DNA of 64,000 nt from Isoetes taiwanensis. Taxonomy: Eukaryota > Streptophyta > Lycopodiopsida > Isoetales > Isoetaceae. The stretch spans positions 13,954,079 to 14,018,078 of the forward strand of contig JAJEKV010000030.1 in NCBI GenBank assembly GCA_021234155.1, given 5' to 3'. Positions 12,421 to 22,985 of this stretch are shown piece by piece. A program made the position numbers and the translations under genes. The notes below the pieces were generated by a model, which was not told where the DNA came from, searched no databases, and worked only from the letters and a program-made list of their open reading frames with translations. Each line of letters starts with the position of its first letter. Positions within the stretch are counted from its first letter, which is position 1.

Positions 12421-13473
12421 GATGGAATCCATTACCTACCTTGGTTAATGGCTTTCGCCTCAAACCATTTCATACCACAGCAAGTGAAAATCAACAAACA
12501 GATGATGTTCCAGACACAAACACAACAGATAGTGACTAAACCCGGATATTTATATTATAGGTGGAATTTTTTACAAAATGTGGGCAATGACCAAAGCTAT
12601 TTCCCAAGATGGGCACTCGCCTATATACAAAAAACGGGCTCGAGCCCTATCTACTAAGTCCTAAGAAGAAAAACCCTCTACTCCGGTTAGGAGCAGGGTG
12701 ATACGCAGATGTGGTAGAGATTCTCCTTCCGGTCCCAAATAAGCAGGTGCGAATCACCTCCATCCCGTTGGTCTTCTGGATCGGATGCTCAGCCATCCCG
12801 GCACACCACCCGGCCCATCGCCAAAGCCCGCGCTGTGGCAACGCCAGAGGTCCGCATAATCCATCTTGCGGTAATCCACTCCAAACAGTTTGAAGGCATA
12901 GTGCTGATCATGCAAAACCAGCAGCAGGTTATACCGAAGTGCCATCGGATGTCTTCGCTTCACTCCCGGTTCGTCTTATATAGCCAACCGAGGAACTCCT
13001 TGTCGACGTGGACCAATCAGAAAATTCGCCAACGTGTTTGCAATGCAAGGCTGTTTCTAAAAAGAGAATCTTTTCTCCCGCCGCATATCTAGCCATGGTA
13101 CCTTCTGACACCTTCGTTTTAATGATATCCCACTTCGAGTTGCCAGCATTAAATGACATTCCTTCTTTTCAGGACCGTCGAACATTAATGTGCGTCCTTT
13201 CGCCAGCTGTCACATCCGATCATTCTCTCACGTCTCATCTCCACCGTTCCTTGCTTCTCCCTTTGTTGTTTGGGGACTTAGCCAAATTTTTGCCTCTCAA
13301 TCACCTCCTTAGCATCTATCGCCACCTGGCATCATCAACGGGTGCAGTTTCGCCCTCATCATGCCTTTTCGCCTCCATTTGCGCGCCCTAAACCTTTTCG
13401 TCTATCTGCGCCTTCGTCTTCTGTTCTCTGCTCTCCGCCTTTGCATCACCGCTCTTTTTCGAAGCTCTTTGCC
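12421..13473 (+). other. Gypsy element 1 internal non-coding spacer
   Basis: About 1 kb separates the integrase tail from the extra 3' ORF. Only short, mutually conflicting frames are open and none resembles a known retrotransposon domain. It may hold the leader or splice acceptor for a subgenomic RNA of the downstream ORF, but no site can be shown. Confidence 0.5.
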
Positions 13474-14586
13474 ATGGCTGCACCCAAATTTCCTACACTT
13501 CAAGCTACTGCTCCCAGGGAACCGGCTCTTTACGAGTCAGTATCTTTCTTGACGCCCACTTTTCGTGAAGCCCTTGTTGGCCAAAGTCGTGAAGTCGCGG
13601 AACGCCAGAAGCTTTATGAATTCTCGCAAATGGAACTCCCGGCTCCAAATCCAGACCAATTGAAGCAGTTCATCGCTCACCTCGTCAACAGCCCGAATGG
13701 ATACGCTACTGTGGTCGATGGCACCACCATTTTGCTGACCCAGCACCTGATTTCTGAGGTATTCCATATTCCTTTGCAAACCCCTTGTTTATCTTGGGCT
13801 GCCTTACAGGATCTTGATGTCACTGAGTTCGGTGCTCCTGCTTATCAAGCGAACATGCATCGCCTGACAAATATTGCCAAGTCCCATGACCCTTTTGTTA
13901 AGTTTCTGTGGCGCAAGTTCCTTGGGTATTCTATCAAGAACACCCATATCAATAAGCCTTTCTATAATTTGGTGATGACTGCTATCCGCTCCAACCATCA
14001 CGTTGATTGGCCCCAGCTGTTGTTCTACCGCCTTCTTCAAGAAGTCGACCGTATTAGGGCTGCCCCCTCCTCTATCTCTGAAGTTTCTGTGGGTGGCCAT
14101 CTTCAAGCCATCATCCGTCGTTACTTTCCTCCATCACCTTCTGATTCTCATGCTTCCACTCAGCAGTCCCTTCCTCAAAATCCACCAGTTGGCCCTTTAC
14201 GCCCTTCTTCTTCTGGTCATGTCCAACTTAACACCACGCATGTCACTGTCTCCTCCTCCTCCACAGAAACAAGGCCCTCCAGTTCTCAACATGTCTCACA
14301 AACATCACAAACAAGGCAACAGCAGGCTCCACCACCTCCGCACCCTCGCCAGCTTTTGTATCAATATCAGCAGGATGTTCAAGCTGCTGCTCTCAAGTTA
14401 CAAGAATCCCAGGAAGCTCTCATGAATGGGGTTCAAACGGCCCCGAGGCCTCGAGGCAGCGGTTCACCGCTGACCTTCAAGCCGCTACCACACAAGTTCA
14501 TACTCACGGAGACCCGACTTCAAGCCAAGCCGCGAGGTTTTTTACAGGCCCGTGAGGATCTAAAAAAGCGCCCGCGATCAGAATAG
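13474..14586 (+). CDS. Extra ORF between integrase and 3' LTR, N-terminal part
   Basis: The chosen ATG has a strong context (GCCATGGCT). The frame is open upstream to 13342, but that part is low-complexity. The first 220 residues look globular (LYESVSFLTPTF, then LINKPFYNLVMTAIRSNHHVDW-like helices and LLFYRLLQEVDRI). They recall the domain annotated in plants as a putative plant transposon protein, which often accompanies Athila-like elements; this is recognition by pattern only. Residues 220-330 are rich in Ser, Pro, Gln and Thr, like a linker. The rest turns basic and Arg-rich before the stop at 14584. The position matches the env-like slot of some plant gypsy elements. Its role is unknown. 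Confidence 0.6.
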   Translation: MAAPKFPTLQATAPREPALYESVSFLTPTFREALVGQSREVAERQKLYEFSQMELPAPNPDQLKQFIAHLVNSPNGYATVVDGTTILLTQHLISEVFHIPLQTPCLSWAALQDLDVTEFGAPAYQANMHRLTNIAKSHDPFVKFLWRKFLGYSIKNTHINKPFYNLVMTAIRSNHHVDWPQLLFYRLLQEVDRIRAAPSSISEVSVGGHLQAIIRRYFPPSPSDSHASTQQSLPQNPPVGPLRPSSSGHVQLNTTHVTVSSSSTETRPSSSQHVSQTSQTRQQQAPPPPHPRQLLYQYQQDVQAAALKLQESQEALMNGVQTAPRPRGSGSPLTFKPLPHKFILTETRLQAKPRGFLQAREDLKKRPRSE

Positions 14587-16445
14587 TGCGCTTTGCCGAT
14601 CAGCGGGCTCAATGCGAACCACCATTCAGGAATTATTGGAGCAGGTCAAGGCAAGAGAGACTCTTTTGGTTGATAAGGACAAAGACATTGCCAAGCTGGA
14701 CACGCTGGCCAGATCTGAGCTCTCTCGGCATTACAACACTCAAGCCCAAGACCTTACAGCGCGTGACACTCAAATTGCCTCTTTGGAAGCTCAGCTCTCC
14801 ACACAGACCTCTCAGCTCACATCTCTCCAAGTACAGCTTACGGAGGCTCGAAAACAGAAAATTCTTGATGACGCCGAGATTGCCACGCTCGACTCAATGT
14901 TCCCGGGCAATCCTCCTCACATGCCCGCGACTTCTCGAACGGGTCCGTGACCCGATCCTTACGGTTAGAAAGGACAACCGGATCCGTGACCTCGAACAAC
15001 AGCTACAGCAAGCCATTCAGTCTGCTGATGAGGCTCAGACCAAACTTGAAGGATATGTTACCATCGCTCTCAACCTGCCGGTTGACTTCCCTATTCCTTC
15101 CAGTTATCTGGATTATGTGGTTGTCCGCCGCCACCTCTTTCTTCTGAAGTGGCATGGGGCTGGCGGTCCCGTAGATGTTCCCCCGCGGCTTGCGCATTTT
15201 CTTCGGATCTGCCGGACCTCTCTATTGAAGACAAAGGTTTATTACATTGCCCTTTTGGTCTTTGATCTCATTCATCGTGCGCATCCGGTTTCATCACCTA
15301 CAGAGTTGTTCAGCCAATGGCGTACATTTTCCATGACTTCTATCTGGCTGATACACAGGACAAATTTCGGGATGGGCCACATCAGAACTTTCAGGGTGAC
15401 CCAACAGTTCAATGGTTGCTTTTGGATAACAACCCCTATCACAATGCGATCATGATCGGACACACGCTCTTCATCAAGAGTACATGCCCGAGCTTGCTCA
15501 TCATTTACCTCTCGCAAGGCTGAAACGCTTAAATGATAAGGGAAGTATCCGGGACATCCCGGGATCTTCCCTTTGCACAAGTTTATATGCGGCACTTGGC
15601 GGGGTTACAATCAATCGCGTGCTCTTCCGGATAGCAAGGCGGTCCCCACGGGTTGGGATAGCCCTCTTGTATACTCTCGACTCCACCGCTTCGTTTGGGA
15701 CACTTGGTGCAAAGCTCGATCCCGACCTTGTCCAGTGAATTCGTGAAGCAAGCTCCGGCAGCCCACGCCCGGGCATGGCCCCTCTCCATATGCTTCCCCC
15801 AGGTGCCCCTCCACGCCCCGTTCCTCACCCCCACGATTGGCGTCTCCCCTTTTGGACCAAGGTCATGGATGGCCATCTTTGGATGGACTCCTTTCGGATC
15901 TCGGCGGATCTCGGTGGGATCCCCGTTTTATCGCCGCTCAATTGGGAGGATGGTGCCACCCTTGATAACACTACCAATTGGATCTATATTGCAAATGGCG
16001 TGGTTGGCAGCGCCCTGGCGATGCTCTTCATGGTCTTGACACCTTCTTGCGAATCGCATACCTCACCCGGATCCTTGGATTCTGCCGTCAAGCTTTGGTT
16101 TTACGTGCTGCTCTCAAATGCATTACGTCAGCTCTTTAAATCGGCGTCCCATCTTTCCATCTTTACATCCGAATGCCCGTCGGTGCCTTCGGTCTCGGAC
16201 CCCTGCCTACTCATGGAGTGCCGGTTTGTTTCTTGAAGCCCATCGCGCCCTTGAAGACATGGTGCGCTCTCATTTCCTCATTGATGCCGATCCTGCCCTT
16301 GGGCTCAACACTCCTCCCGCTCTTCAAATCGCCCGATCTCATTGGCACTTACCATAATGGTGCCCGTCCTCCTCCCAGGAGGATCACTTTGGGGCTCTTG
16401 GCTTCCCCCCTCGAAACACTTCCTCCTTTTCTTGGTGAGGTGTAG
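14587..16445 (+). pseudogene. Extra 3' ORF, coiled-coil and C-terminal remnants
   Basis: Just after the previous stop, 14612-14950 encodes a heptad-rich coiled coil (TIQELLEQVKARETLLVDKD, IASLEAQLSTQTSQLTSLQVQL). The heptads resume in another frame at 14970-15050 (IRDLEQQLQQAIQSADEAQTKL). Further pieces follow in alternating frames: MAYIFHDFYLADTQDKFRDG (15317), WMDSFRISADLGGIPVLSPL (about 15880) and IYIANGVVGSALAMLFMVL (about 15985), the last being a hydrophobic stretch that could span a membrane. The pieces read as one protein of perhaps 950-1000 residues together with 13474-14586, broken by indels. The hydrophobic segment is also partly open in another frame, so it should be treated with caution. 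Confidence 0.5.
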
Positions 16446-16448
16446 TTT

Positions 16449-16458
16449 GGTGGGGGAG
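16449..16458 (+). other. Polypurine tract of gypsy element 1
   Basis: GGTGGGGGAG lies directly before the 3' LTR start (TGTTAG at 16459), where plus-strand DNA synthesis is primed in LTR retrotransposons. Confidence 0.75.
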
Positions 16459-17028
16459 TGTTAGTCTGTGCCTCCCCGATGCGGGACTATTCATGCATAC
16501 TGACGGACCAGGTCAAGAACAAGGATCCACCAAAGGGCCGAGGTCGGTCGTCAAAGGCTCGTGAAGACCAAGCGGCGCCAGAACACGCATCAAAGGGTGC
16601 GCTAGCCGCCAAAAGGAGGCTTCCGGACAAGTGGCGACCCATCACCGCCCAAGCGTCGTCCAGTGATTCTAGGCACTTCAAGAGGCACCGCCAAAGATTC
16701 ACAAGAAATCGGGCCTCCTTCGAGTCGGCACCGAGATCGGTCCGAGTGTCTATATTGGGCCAAAGGCCACTGTACTATATATATGATTAGAGCTAGCACA
16801 TGAGTTTTTAGATGAGTTTTGAGTCTTGTCTCATTTCAGTTTTCTCTCGGTTGCGAGAGCTCATGTATCGCCATCATTGATATCAAGGAAGCTTATCATT
16901 GGCTTATCATTGTTGTCTCATTGTTGTTGTTCCCTTTTTCCCTTCATTGTTTTCTTGCAAATCCCGCGTGACATAGTCCCTGGATTCTCCTGTTAGATCC
17001 ACGGGTTCTCACAGAGGGCTGTCTTGCA
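16459..17028 (+). repeat. Gypsy element 1, 3' LTR (or shared LTR)
   Basis: It aligns throughout with 5954-6528 and ends with the same CTGTCTTGCA. It is followed by GGAGTTCCCGAACCCAGACC, which resembles the leader found after a 5' LTR in this family (6529-6560 here; 19904-19880 reversed in element 2). This LTR may therefore once have served as the 5' LTR of a further tandem copy. Confidence 0.85.
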
Positions 17029-17056
17029 GGAGTTCCCGAACCCAGACCCCAAACAG

Positions 17057-18058
17057 AAGGGTCATCTCTCCCCAAGGATCTGCATACTCAGGGTAAGAAG
17101 ATAGAGGAAGACCCGCAGGAGGAGCCTGAACATGATAAGTATTTTGAGTTTCTTCGGAATCACTGTCAGAAAGCGAGGGTTCAGCATGTTCGACAGAAAT
17201 GAGCTTGCCCATTTCCAGATCCATAGTTGTGTTTGAAGTGCCATCGGTGATGACCAGTTGATCAGTTGCCCAATAATCAATGCTCTTAGCCTGGTGGAAG
17301 AAGGGTCATCCAACCAGCATTTCGTAATCTCCTGGATCTTCACCAGCTTTCCAAACACCAAATTCCAAAGGGAAACTTGAGATCTCCGATACTGATGTGG
17401 AGAAGAGGGGTGATGCCTTGAGGGCGCATGATGTGGCCATTAGCCACAGCTTGATGTCATAGGGGGCACGATAGAGTTGCTTGATGCACAATTGCTTTCG
17501 AAGTTTGTCGGTGATGAGGTTGACAGCACTACCTCCATCAATTTGCACATGATTGATATGTTGATTGCCCACTGTGGCATGCACCGTGGATGTTGAAGTA
17601 GCCACCGCTCCTACCAAAACTGTTGGTAGAGGCAACTGCTCTTTGAAAGCAGGACGGAGTTTGAGAATGGTTGCAAGGCTCAAGGGAATCTTGATTTTTG
17701 CCAGCTCTTCTTAAAGTTCCAAGAGAACATGAGAGAATGGATCTGCAGGATCCAGAGGTGCTGGAGTCTGAGGCAAAGAAGCCAAAGCTCCTTGAGAAGC
17801 TCAACTTCAGTAGCAATATTGGGGTACTGCTGAGTGCGTGGCCTTTTGGATGAGGAGGCCGCGTCCTATCGCTGCTGAGCACGTGTGGTGGCATGAACAT
17901 TTGCAAGCGTGTAGCCTTCGACAGCTTGCATGAGCTTGAGAATACTTTGCCTCACCTTTGGCATGACATGGGTCATAAGTTTATCCAGATCGGGTGCGAA
18001 ATGGACCTTTTTGTTATTCTCATGTGGAATCGTGTCTACAGCAAACGCAGATTGCGTG
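17057..18058 (-). pseudogene. Gypsy element 2 gag C-terminus and protease
   Basis: 18111-17866 carries AFAVDTIPHENNKKVHFAPD and VMPKVRQSILKLMQ, matching element 1. 17683-17306 holds the protease motif VQIDGGSAVNLITDKLRKQ with the same unusual DGGS, then PYDIKL and FPLEFGVWKAGEDPGDYEML. A shifted frame continues to 17062 with the segment ending DPWGEMTLL. The protein is then cut off at the inverted junction, so RT is missing. Confidence 0.8.
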
Positions 18059-19830
18059 TCATGAGGTATGATCATCAAAGGGCGGGAGCCCTTGGTCTGG
18101 CAGGAAACCAAACCAACTCAATTGGATTGCTGGACCGGAGGATTGAGAGCCTGATAGATCTCCTCTTGAGCTTGTTGATCGAGAGTGTTGGAAGAGGATG
18201 CTGCTTGCTGAGGGCGCTGTTGTTCGTGGTGGCAGTTTCAGAACAGGGCGTGGGCCTTGTTTGCCGTTGGCGACCCATAATTGATAGGCCGTGAGTTGGA
18301 CTGATGCAGTTTGATTGGTTCCTGGAAGCTGAACTTGGACTTGAGGAAGCTGAGGACATGCCGTGGTGGTATGACCCCATTCTTGGCAGTGATAACACTG
18401 AGCTTTGGAAGGATCAAAAGGTTGACGGGGGCCTTGAACCCTGGATTGTTGAGGTTGTTGAACTTGTTGATATTGCTGAGGTGGATACGATTGCTGCTGT
18501 TGTGGCGTGGTCTGCACCTGAAAGACCATTTTCTGCCTGAAGGGTGTGGGATGTGCACGAGTACACTCTTCGGTGGGATGATTGCACATATTACAACGTT
18601 TACAGTGAGGTGGACCATTGGTGGAGTTGCACTCATTGGCAAGATGACCTTGGTATTTACAAATGTGACACCAAATTTTGCTGCGTTGAGGAGCAAATTG
18701 TTGTGGCTGAACCGCATTTTGAGGAACCATGACAGGAGGCATGAAGGGAAGCTCTGTGAGGGCAACACCACGCGAGGAGACATTGACCGAGTGATTTACT
18801 AATTCAATGGCCTGCTCCAAGGTTTTGGGACACATGTACTCAATCATGAGTCGAATAGCAAGAGGAAGACCTTGCAGAAACCAGACTAGAATCTGGCTTT
18901 GCGGGGGGGTACTCTTTGAGTTTGCTGATAAGAATGTGAAGGCGATCCGCGAAATCTCGGGCAGACTCTGTGGGCTATTGCTGAAGATCATTGAGTTGCT
19001 TCAGGAGTTGCTGATTTTCATCCGTGGTGCCATAATGGAAAAGAAATGCCATCTTCATCTCTTGCCAGTTTTGTTTCCAATGGCTTTTGTTGACCATGAG
19101 CCACTGATGAGGGGCTTCACGTAGCGTGGTGGAGAATATATGGAACTTGAGTTGAGGTTGAGCGTGGCCATTGAGGATCGCCAACGCCTTGAATTCTTCC
19201 ATGTGAGCTTGGGCACTTTGATCAAGAGGCTTGCCTTTAGTATTCTCAAAGGTGGGATACGTCGGCTTAAGATTTTGAACAGGAGATGGAGGCGGACCTT
19301 ACGTGTAGAGAGGTGGAGCATAAGCTAGAACATAGCTTTGTGGCACAACCATGGGCTGGGAACAAGGCGGCATAGAGACAGAAAAAGCCGGAGGGCCAGA
19401 GAGAGGAGCATCCGTGGGAGCCGTCCTCATTTAACTTGAGATCAATGAGATTGTAGACAGGGACTGCATGCTGAAAGGATGGGGAGGACTAATATTCATG
19501 GACATGGGGAGGGCCGAAAGAGACATGAGGATAGCCCATCCCCGCAGGAGGAGAAGAAGGTTGCGAAGGCAAGGGAGTGTGACCCGAGGGGATATGAATG
19601 TAAGTGCTTTCTGGAGGTTGGACCGGTGTATGGTGTGGCGACTGGGGTTGAGAACAGTGCTTGCAAACAGGACTAGACGGCGTCGATTGAGCTCTTGAGC
19701 GGGCACGACCCCCCTCAATATCATAGTCAGTGTCGTACATGTCACGAGCAGCTTCTCGACGCTCATGGCGCTCCAATCTTGCCGCCGTTTGGTAAAGGAG
19801 TTCCTCAGGGGTGAAAGCACGAGCAGACAT
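18059..19830 (-). pseudogene. Gypsy element 2 gag with three CCHC-type knuckles
   Basis: The start codon at 19830 opens MSARAFTPEELLYQTAARLE. The gag core lies at 19202-18975 (FKALAILNGHAQPQLKFHIF ... FLFHYGT) and continues after a stop and frame change at 18991-18059 (QSQILVWFLQGLPLAIRLM). Next come the zinc motifs CHICKYQGHLANEC, CKRCNMCNHPTEEC and CYHCQEWGHTTTAC, then Gln-rich linkers. The stop directly after LNDLQQ replaces the glutamate of element 1. Gag would bind and package element RNA. Confidence 0.85.
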
Positions 19831-19904
19831 AGTGAGAAGAAAGAAAAGAGAATGATCAGATCCGGCAGCGGCGACAGTGTTTAGGGTCTGGGTTAGAAAT
19901 CTCC

Positions 19905-20411
19905 TGCAAGACAGCCCTCTATGAGGACTCTTGGATCAAATAGGAGAATCCTGGCTGAGTGTCATGTAGGATTTTGCAAGAGAACAGAAAGAAGAAAACA
20001 GAAAAGAAACAACACCAAACAATGAGAAGGAATCAGATTTTCTTGATATCACCAAGTGTACATGAGCTCTCAGAAATCGAGAGGAAAACAGGAGACCAGG
20101 ACTAATGCTCATCTAAAAATATGAGTTCTATCTCTACTCATATATATAGTACAACGGCCTTAGGCCCAAAATAGGTGTTTGGCAGATCTCGCTACCAACT
20201 CCTGGATCAGAGCCTGGTTTTCCGGGAATCTGGCAGTGCCTTCTTTATGTGCCTAGAATCACGCCGACTCTGGACTATACTTCCACGGGAGCCGTCATTT
20301 ATCTGTTCTTTGTCTCTTCTTAGACCCAGGCGTGGTCTTCTTCGTGGGTTTCGGCGGGGGTGTGGGTCTACTACCGATGCTTGACCTGGTCCTGCCTTAT
20401 TCCTGCTCTGG
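19905..20411 (-). repeat. Gypsy element 2, 5' LTR
   Basis: On the minus strand it ends CAGGATTCTCCTATTTGATC ... GGGCTGTCTTGCA, as in element 1, and shares the TATA-like TACTATATATATGA (near 20150) and the TGATTCTAGGCAC segment. The outer end near 20411 (TGCCAGAGCAGG) is approximate, because this LTR is shorter than those of element 1. Confidence 0.75.
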
Positions 20412-20565
20412 CAATCTCAAAATTATATGACAATTGGAAAGAAAAGGGGTCAGGCAAACAAGAATGCCTTGCTTGTGTGAAGAAACTAGAGGTTGCAACT
20501 ATTGTGGCATGGCCTAGGGACAGTATTTAACTAGAGGGGACAAGTTTTCTATAGATGCAGAACCA

Positions 20566-21088
20566 TTGTCAATAATGGTCACACAGTGTAGCAAGAGGCC
20601 ACTTCCAACTTTCAAACATTATCCCACCAAAAGATGCAAGTTAGATTATGATTGTTCACCTGAAGCTCTGGCGAAGGTTAGAGGGAGTGAATGTTGTTGG
20701 GCCTCTTGTATTAGAATGTTCACAATAGATGAGATGGTGGGAACAAGAGCTACATATCAAGAAGATAATTGTGATAGCAGGAGGACTTTCATACACACCA
20801 TATTTGGCTATGCAATTCGGGATGAAAGATCAAAGAAGAAAAGATTTCCATTGAAAGGAAAGTAGATGTGTTTGAAAGCATGGATGGCTATACATGGAAT
20901 TCCAACCACTTCTTGACACAACTGGCAAAGGAGACATGAAAATGACAGTAGAATTGCATTGCATGGGAACACTGGCCTGGTAAGACCTACCTCTAGAACT
21001 ATAGCTGCAAAGGAAATATTTGAAAGATATGTTGATTTCAATGCAGAAAACATGCCACATAAGAGTACGAAGGATGAACAGGGTAGAG
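20566..21088 (+). pseudogene. Unnamed conserved protein N-terminus, cut by an LTR-like insertion
   Basis: One frame runs from 20566 to 21088 with only two in-frame stops (TAG at 20863-20865 and a TGA about 50 bases later). It reads through CLKAWMAIHGIPTTS, ALHGNTGLVRP and NAENMPHKSTKDEQG. A helix-turn-helix-like C-x2-AW-x3-HGI segment followed by HGN-x-G recalls the N-terminal part of large uncharacterised transposon-encoded proteins; this is a memory-based resemblance. The frame ends exactly where a TGTTAG LTR-like start occurs, suggesting insertion into a coding sequence. The upstream limit is uncertain. The C-terminal fragment at 22986-23564 could belong to the same kind of element. Confidence 0.5.
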
Positions 21089-21690
21089 TGTTAGTCCTGT
21101 ACGTCCAGGTACAGGACTATTCATGAAGACAGGTGAGCTTTACTTGGGATGAGATATTGAGGATAGACAAAAAGGCAAAGTGATTTGGGTTGGGCAAAAC
21201 GAATGCAAGAAAATGTTAATTGAAACAAGAAAAGAAGAAGAGGTGTGTATTACTGAGTTGTGTAGTACTATGTTATGCAGATACATTCCAAAGTACACAT
21301 TCAGCTGGCTAATCAAGCCAACATGGTTACTAAGTAGGTAGTTGCATATCTAGCTCTCTTGCTTGCATAGGGGTGCAACTTGTTACCCTACCTGGACCTA
21401 AAAGATGCTCCCATCGTATAAATAGGGGAAATTCCCCTCCCATGGCAAATCAGTCACCAAGGGAAGGCCCTCGGACTGACTGGGACCGCTTGTGATGACC
21501 AAGTGTCCGAGTGAAGGGCAACGGAGGTGTCATTTCTCCCACGCCTTCTATGGGATATCCTATATGACGAAAGAGTACATACATATTAGCACTAGCAACA
21601 ATACACATAAATAATAGATAGATAGATAGATAGTAGTTTTAATATGCAACAACCCAGCACAGCAGAAAATTCCTTGCTACAACCCGCGGG
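21089..21690 (+). repeat. LTR-like sequence, possible solo LTR
   Basis: It starts TGTTAGTCCTGTACGTCCAGGTACAGGACTATTCATG, matching the first 40 bases of the gypsy LTRs at 5954 and 16459, then diverges. It has a TATA box (GTATAAATAGG, near 21416) and a GATA microsatellite near 21620. The right end is not secure, and no matching 5-base target duplication for TAGAG (21084-21088) was found downstream. Confidence 0.5.
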
Positions 21691-22985
21691 ACGAAACTTG
21701 ATGGCATTTTTGGTGAGAACTCTAGAACCCCTCTTAAAGTGTGCACCTATATTCTTTAAGATTCAAAACTGATATCTATTCAAGTGATCTACATGAGAGT
21801 GGGCGGGGTCTAATGAGGGAAAGGCAGCCATGTATCACCAGACCATCGTTTAACTGTTCAGGATTCATTGGGTTACTTTGCTTTTCGCTTTTCTGAACAC
21901 CGCTGCTCTCCTGATCGCTTTCTTTGCCAAGAATCGTATTTTATCAAACATCCACCGTCTTCTTATTGTTTTAAGCTCCGCGCATCGACATTTTCCACGC
22001 CAGGAATGTTGGCAAAAAAAACATTCTTGCAACGTGAATGTAACTTGGCTTCTATTCAGCGAATCAATAATTGACACGTGGCGACAACATTTATCATTTT
22101 GCACTGTTACATTTTTTTTCCTCTTTCTTTCTGGCCGGCGATGGCGGAGGAGGCCGGCTATGGCGATGGCGGTCCCTTTGTGCCATCAAAATCACCCATT
22201 TGGTATTCCGGATCTTGCTGGTTAAATCTGTAACATGTTCAAACAGTTCCAGATGTTAAAGTATAATTTTAGCACAATGGAGTTAAGTCTATGTACGCCC
22301 TAAACCCTAAACGGTCTGCAATCAACAGATTAACCAGTCATTTCGAGGAGCCAAATGATTTACCTGAACTGCAGATTGATAATATAGCTCCTTAAAATGA
22401 TTAAGAACTTCTTGGCTGAACTGTAGCTCCTTCAAATGATTAAGAACTTCTTAGCAACAGCTTCTGCCACATAAGAAAATCAGAAAATGATAATCAGCTG
22501 ATAAGAGGAGAGATGGGAGAGACAAAGTCATATTGAAGGAGTCTACCTCAAGCTCCAACCCTCAGCTTCTGAAAAACATGAACAGGCTTCGCCACATGAA
22601 GGCACAGCAAACAAACGAATAGATAAAGCTCGGATCATCAGCAACAGCAGTCGGACATAGCCGGATTAGCAGCAGTAGTTTGGCCGCCGCCCGTTCGACG
22701 CTTCTGTCTTCTTCTTTTAGGTCATTCGATGACCTAGTAACTATTAGGTCATACGATGACCATTGATTTTTTTTTTTCAACCTAAACATAAGAAAAGGGG
22801 GGACGTATTTTTACATGATAAAAGCATTCAACGTATTTTTGTTAAATACGTAACGTACGCCCAAAACAGTACGGTATGTAACAATTTTATAAAATACGCG
22901 TATTTGAACAACACTAAGAGGAAGAATATAAAAAGGTTCTTTTGGGAAGTCAAGGTGGAGGATATAGATAGAAAGAAAGCATGGG
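21691..22985. other. Diverged non-coding DNA with telomere-like motif and small palindromes
   Basis: No reliable coding frame was seen. It contains CCCTAAACCCTAAAC at 22298-22312, two units of the plant telomere repeat, also known as a telo-box in plant promoters. It also has two short palindromes, GGTCAT-TCG-ATGACC (22720-22734) and GGTCAT-ACG-ATGACC (22747-22761). A T-run follows at 22770. Confidence 0.5.

Larger units (their letters stand above)
5954..17028 (+). mobile_element. Ty3/gypsy retrotransposon of Athila/Tat type with extra 3' ORF
   Basis: Two related LTRs (5954-6528 and 16459-17028) bound gag (6598-8700), protease (8820-9353), RT and RNase H (9961-11150), integrase (11344-12420) and an extra coding region (13474-16440). 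The order protease-RT-RNase H-integrase defines Ty3/gypsy. The integrase tail motif GDLVLLYDSRYKNFPGKLKFRWLGPY is typical of plant non-chromovirus elements. By eye the LTRs differ by many substitutions and small indels, perhaps 12-15%, so the copy is old. The coding regions carry many single-base indels. No matching 5-bp target duplication flanks the pair (GAAGG on the left, GGAGT on the right), and the right boundary is abnormal. Confidence 0.88.
17057..20411 (-). mobile_element. Gypsy element 2, inverted and truncated relative of element 1
   Basis: Read on the minus strand it has a 5' LTR (about 20411-19905), gag (19830-18059) and protease (17683-17062), and then stops abruptly at about 17057. 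RT, RNase H, integrase and the 3' LTR are absent. Its gag and protease match those of element 1 closely enough to be the same family, and it keeps features that element 1 has lost, such as clear zinc knuckles. The left end meets leader sequence of a plus-strand copy. Confidence 0.85.
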
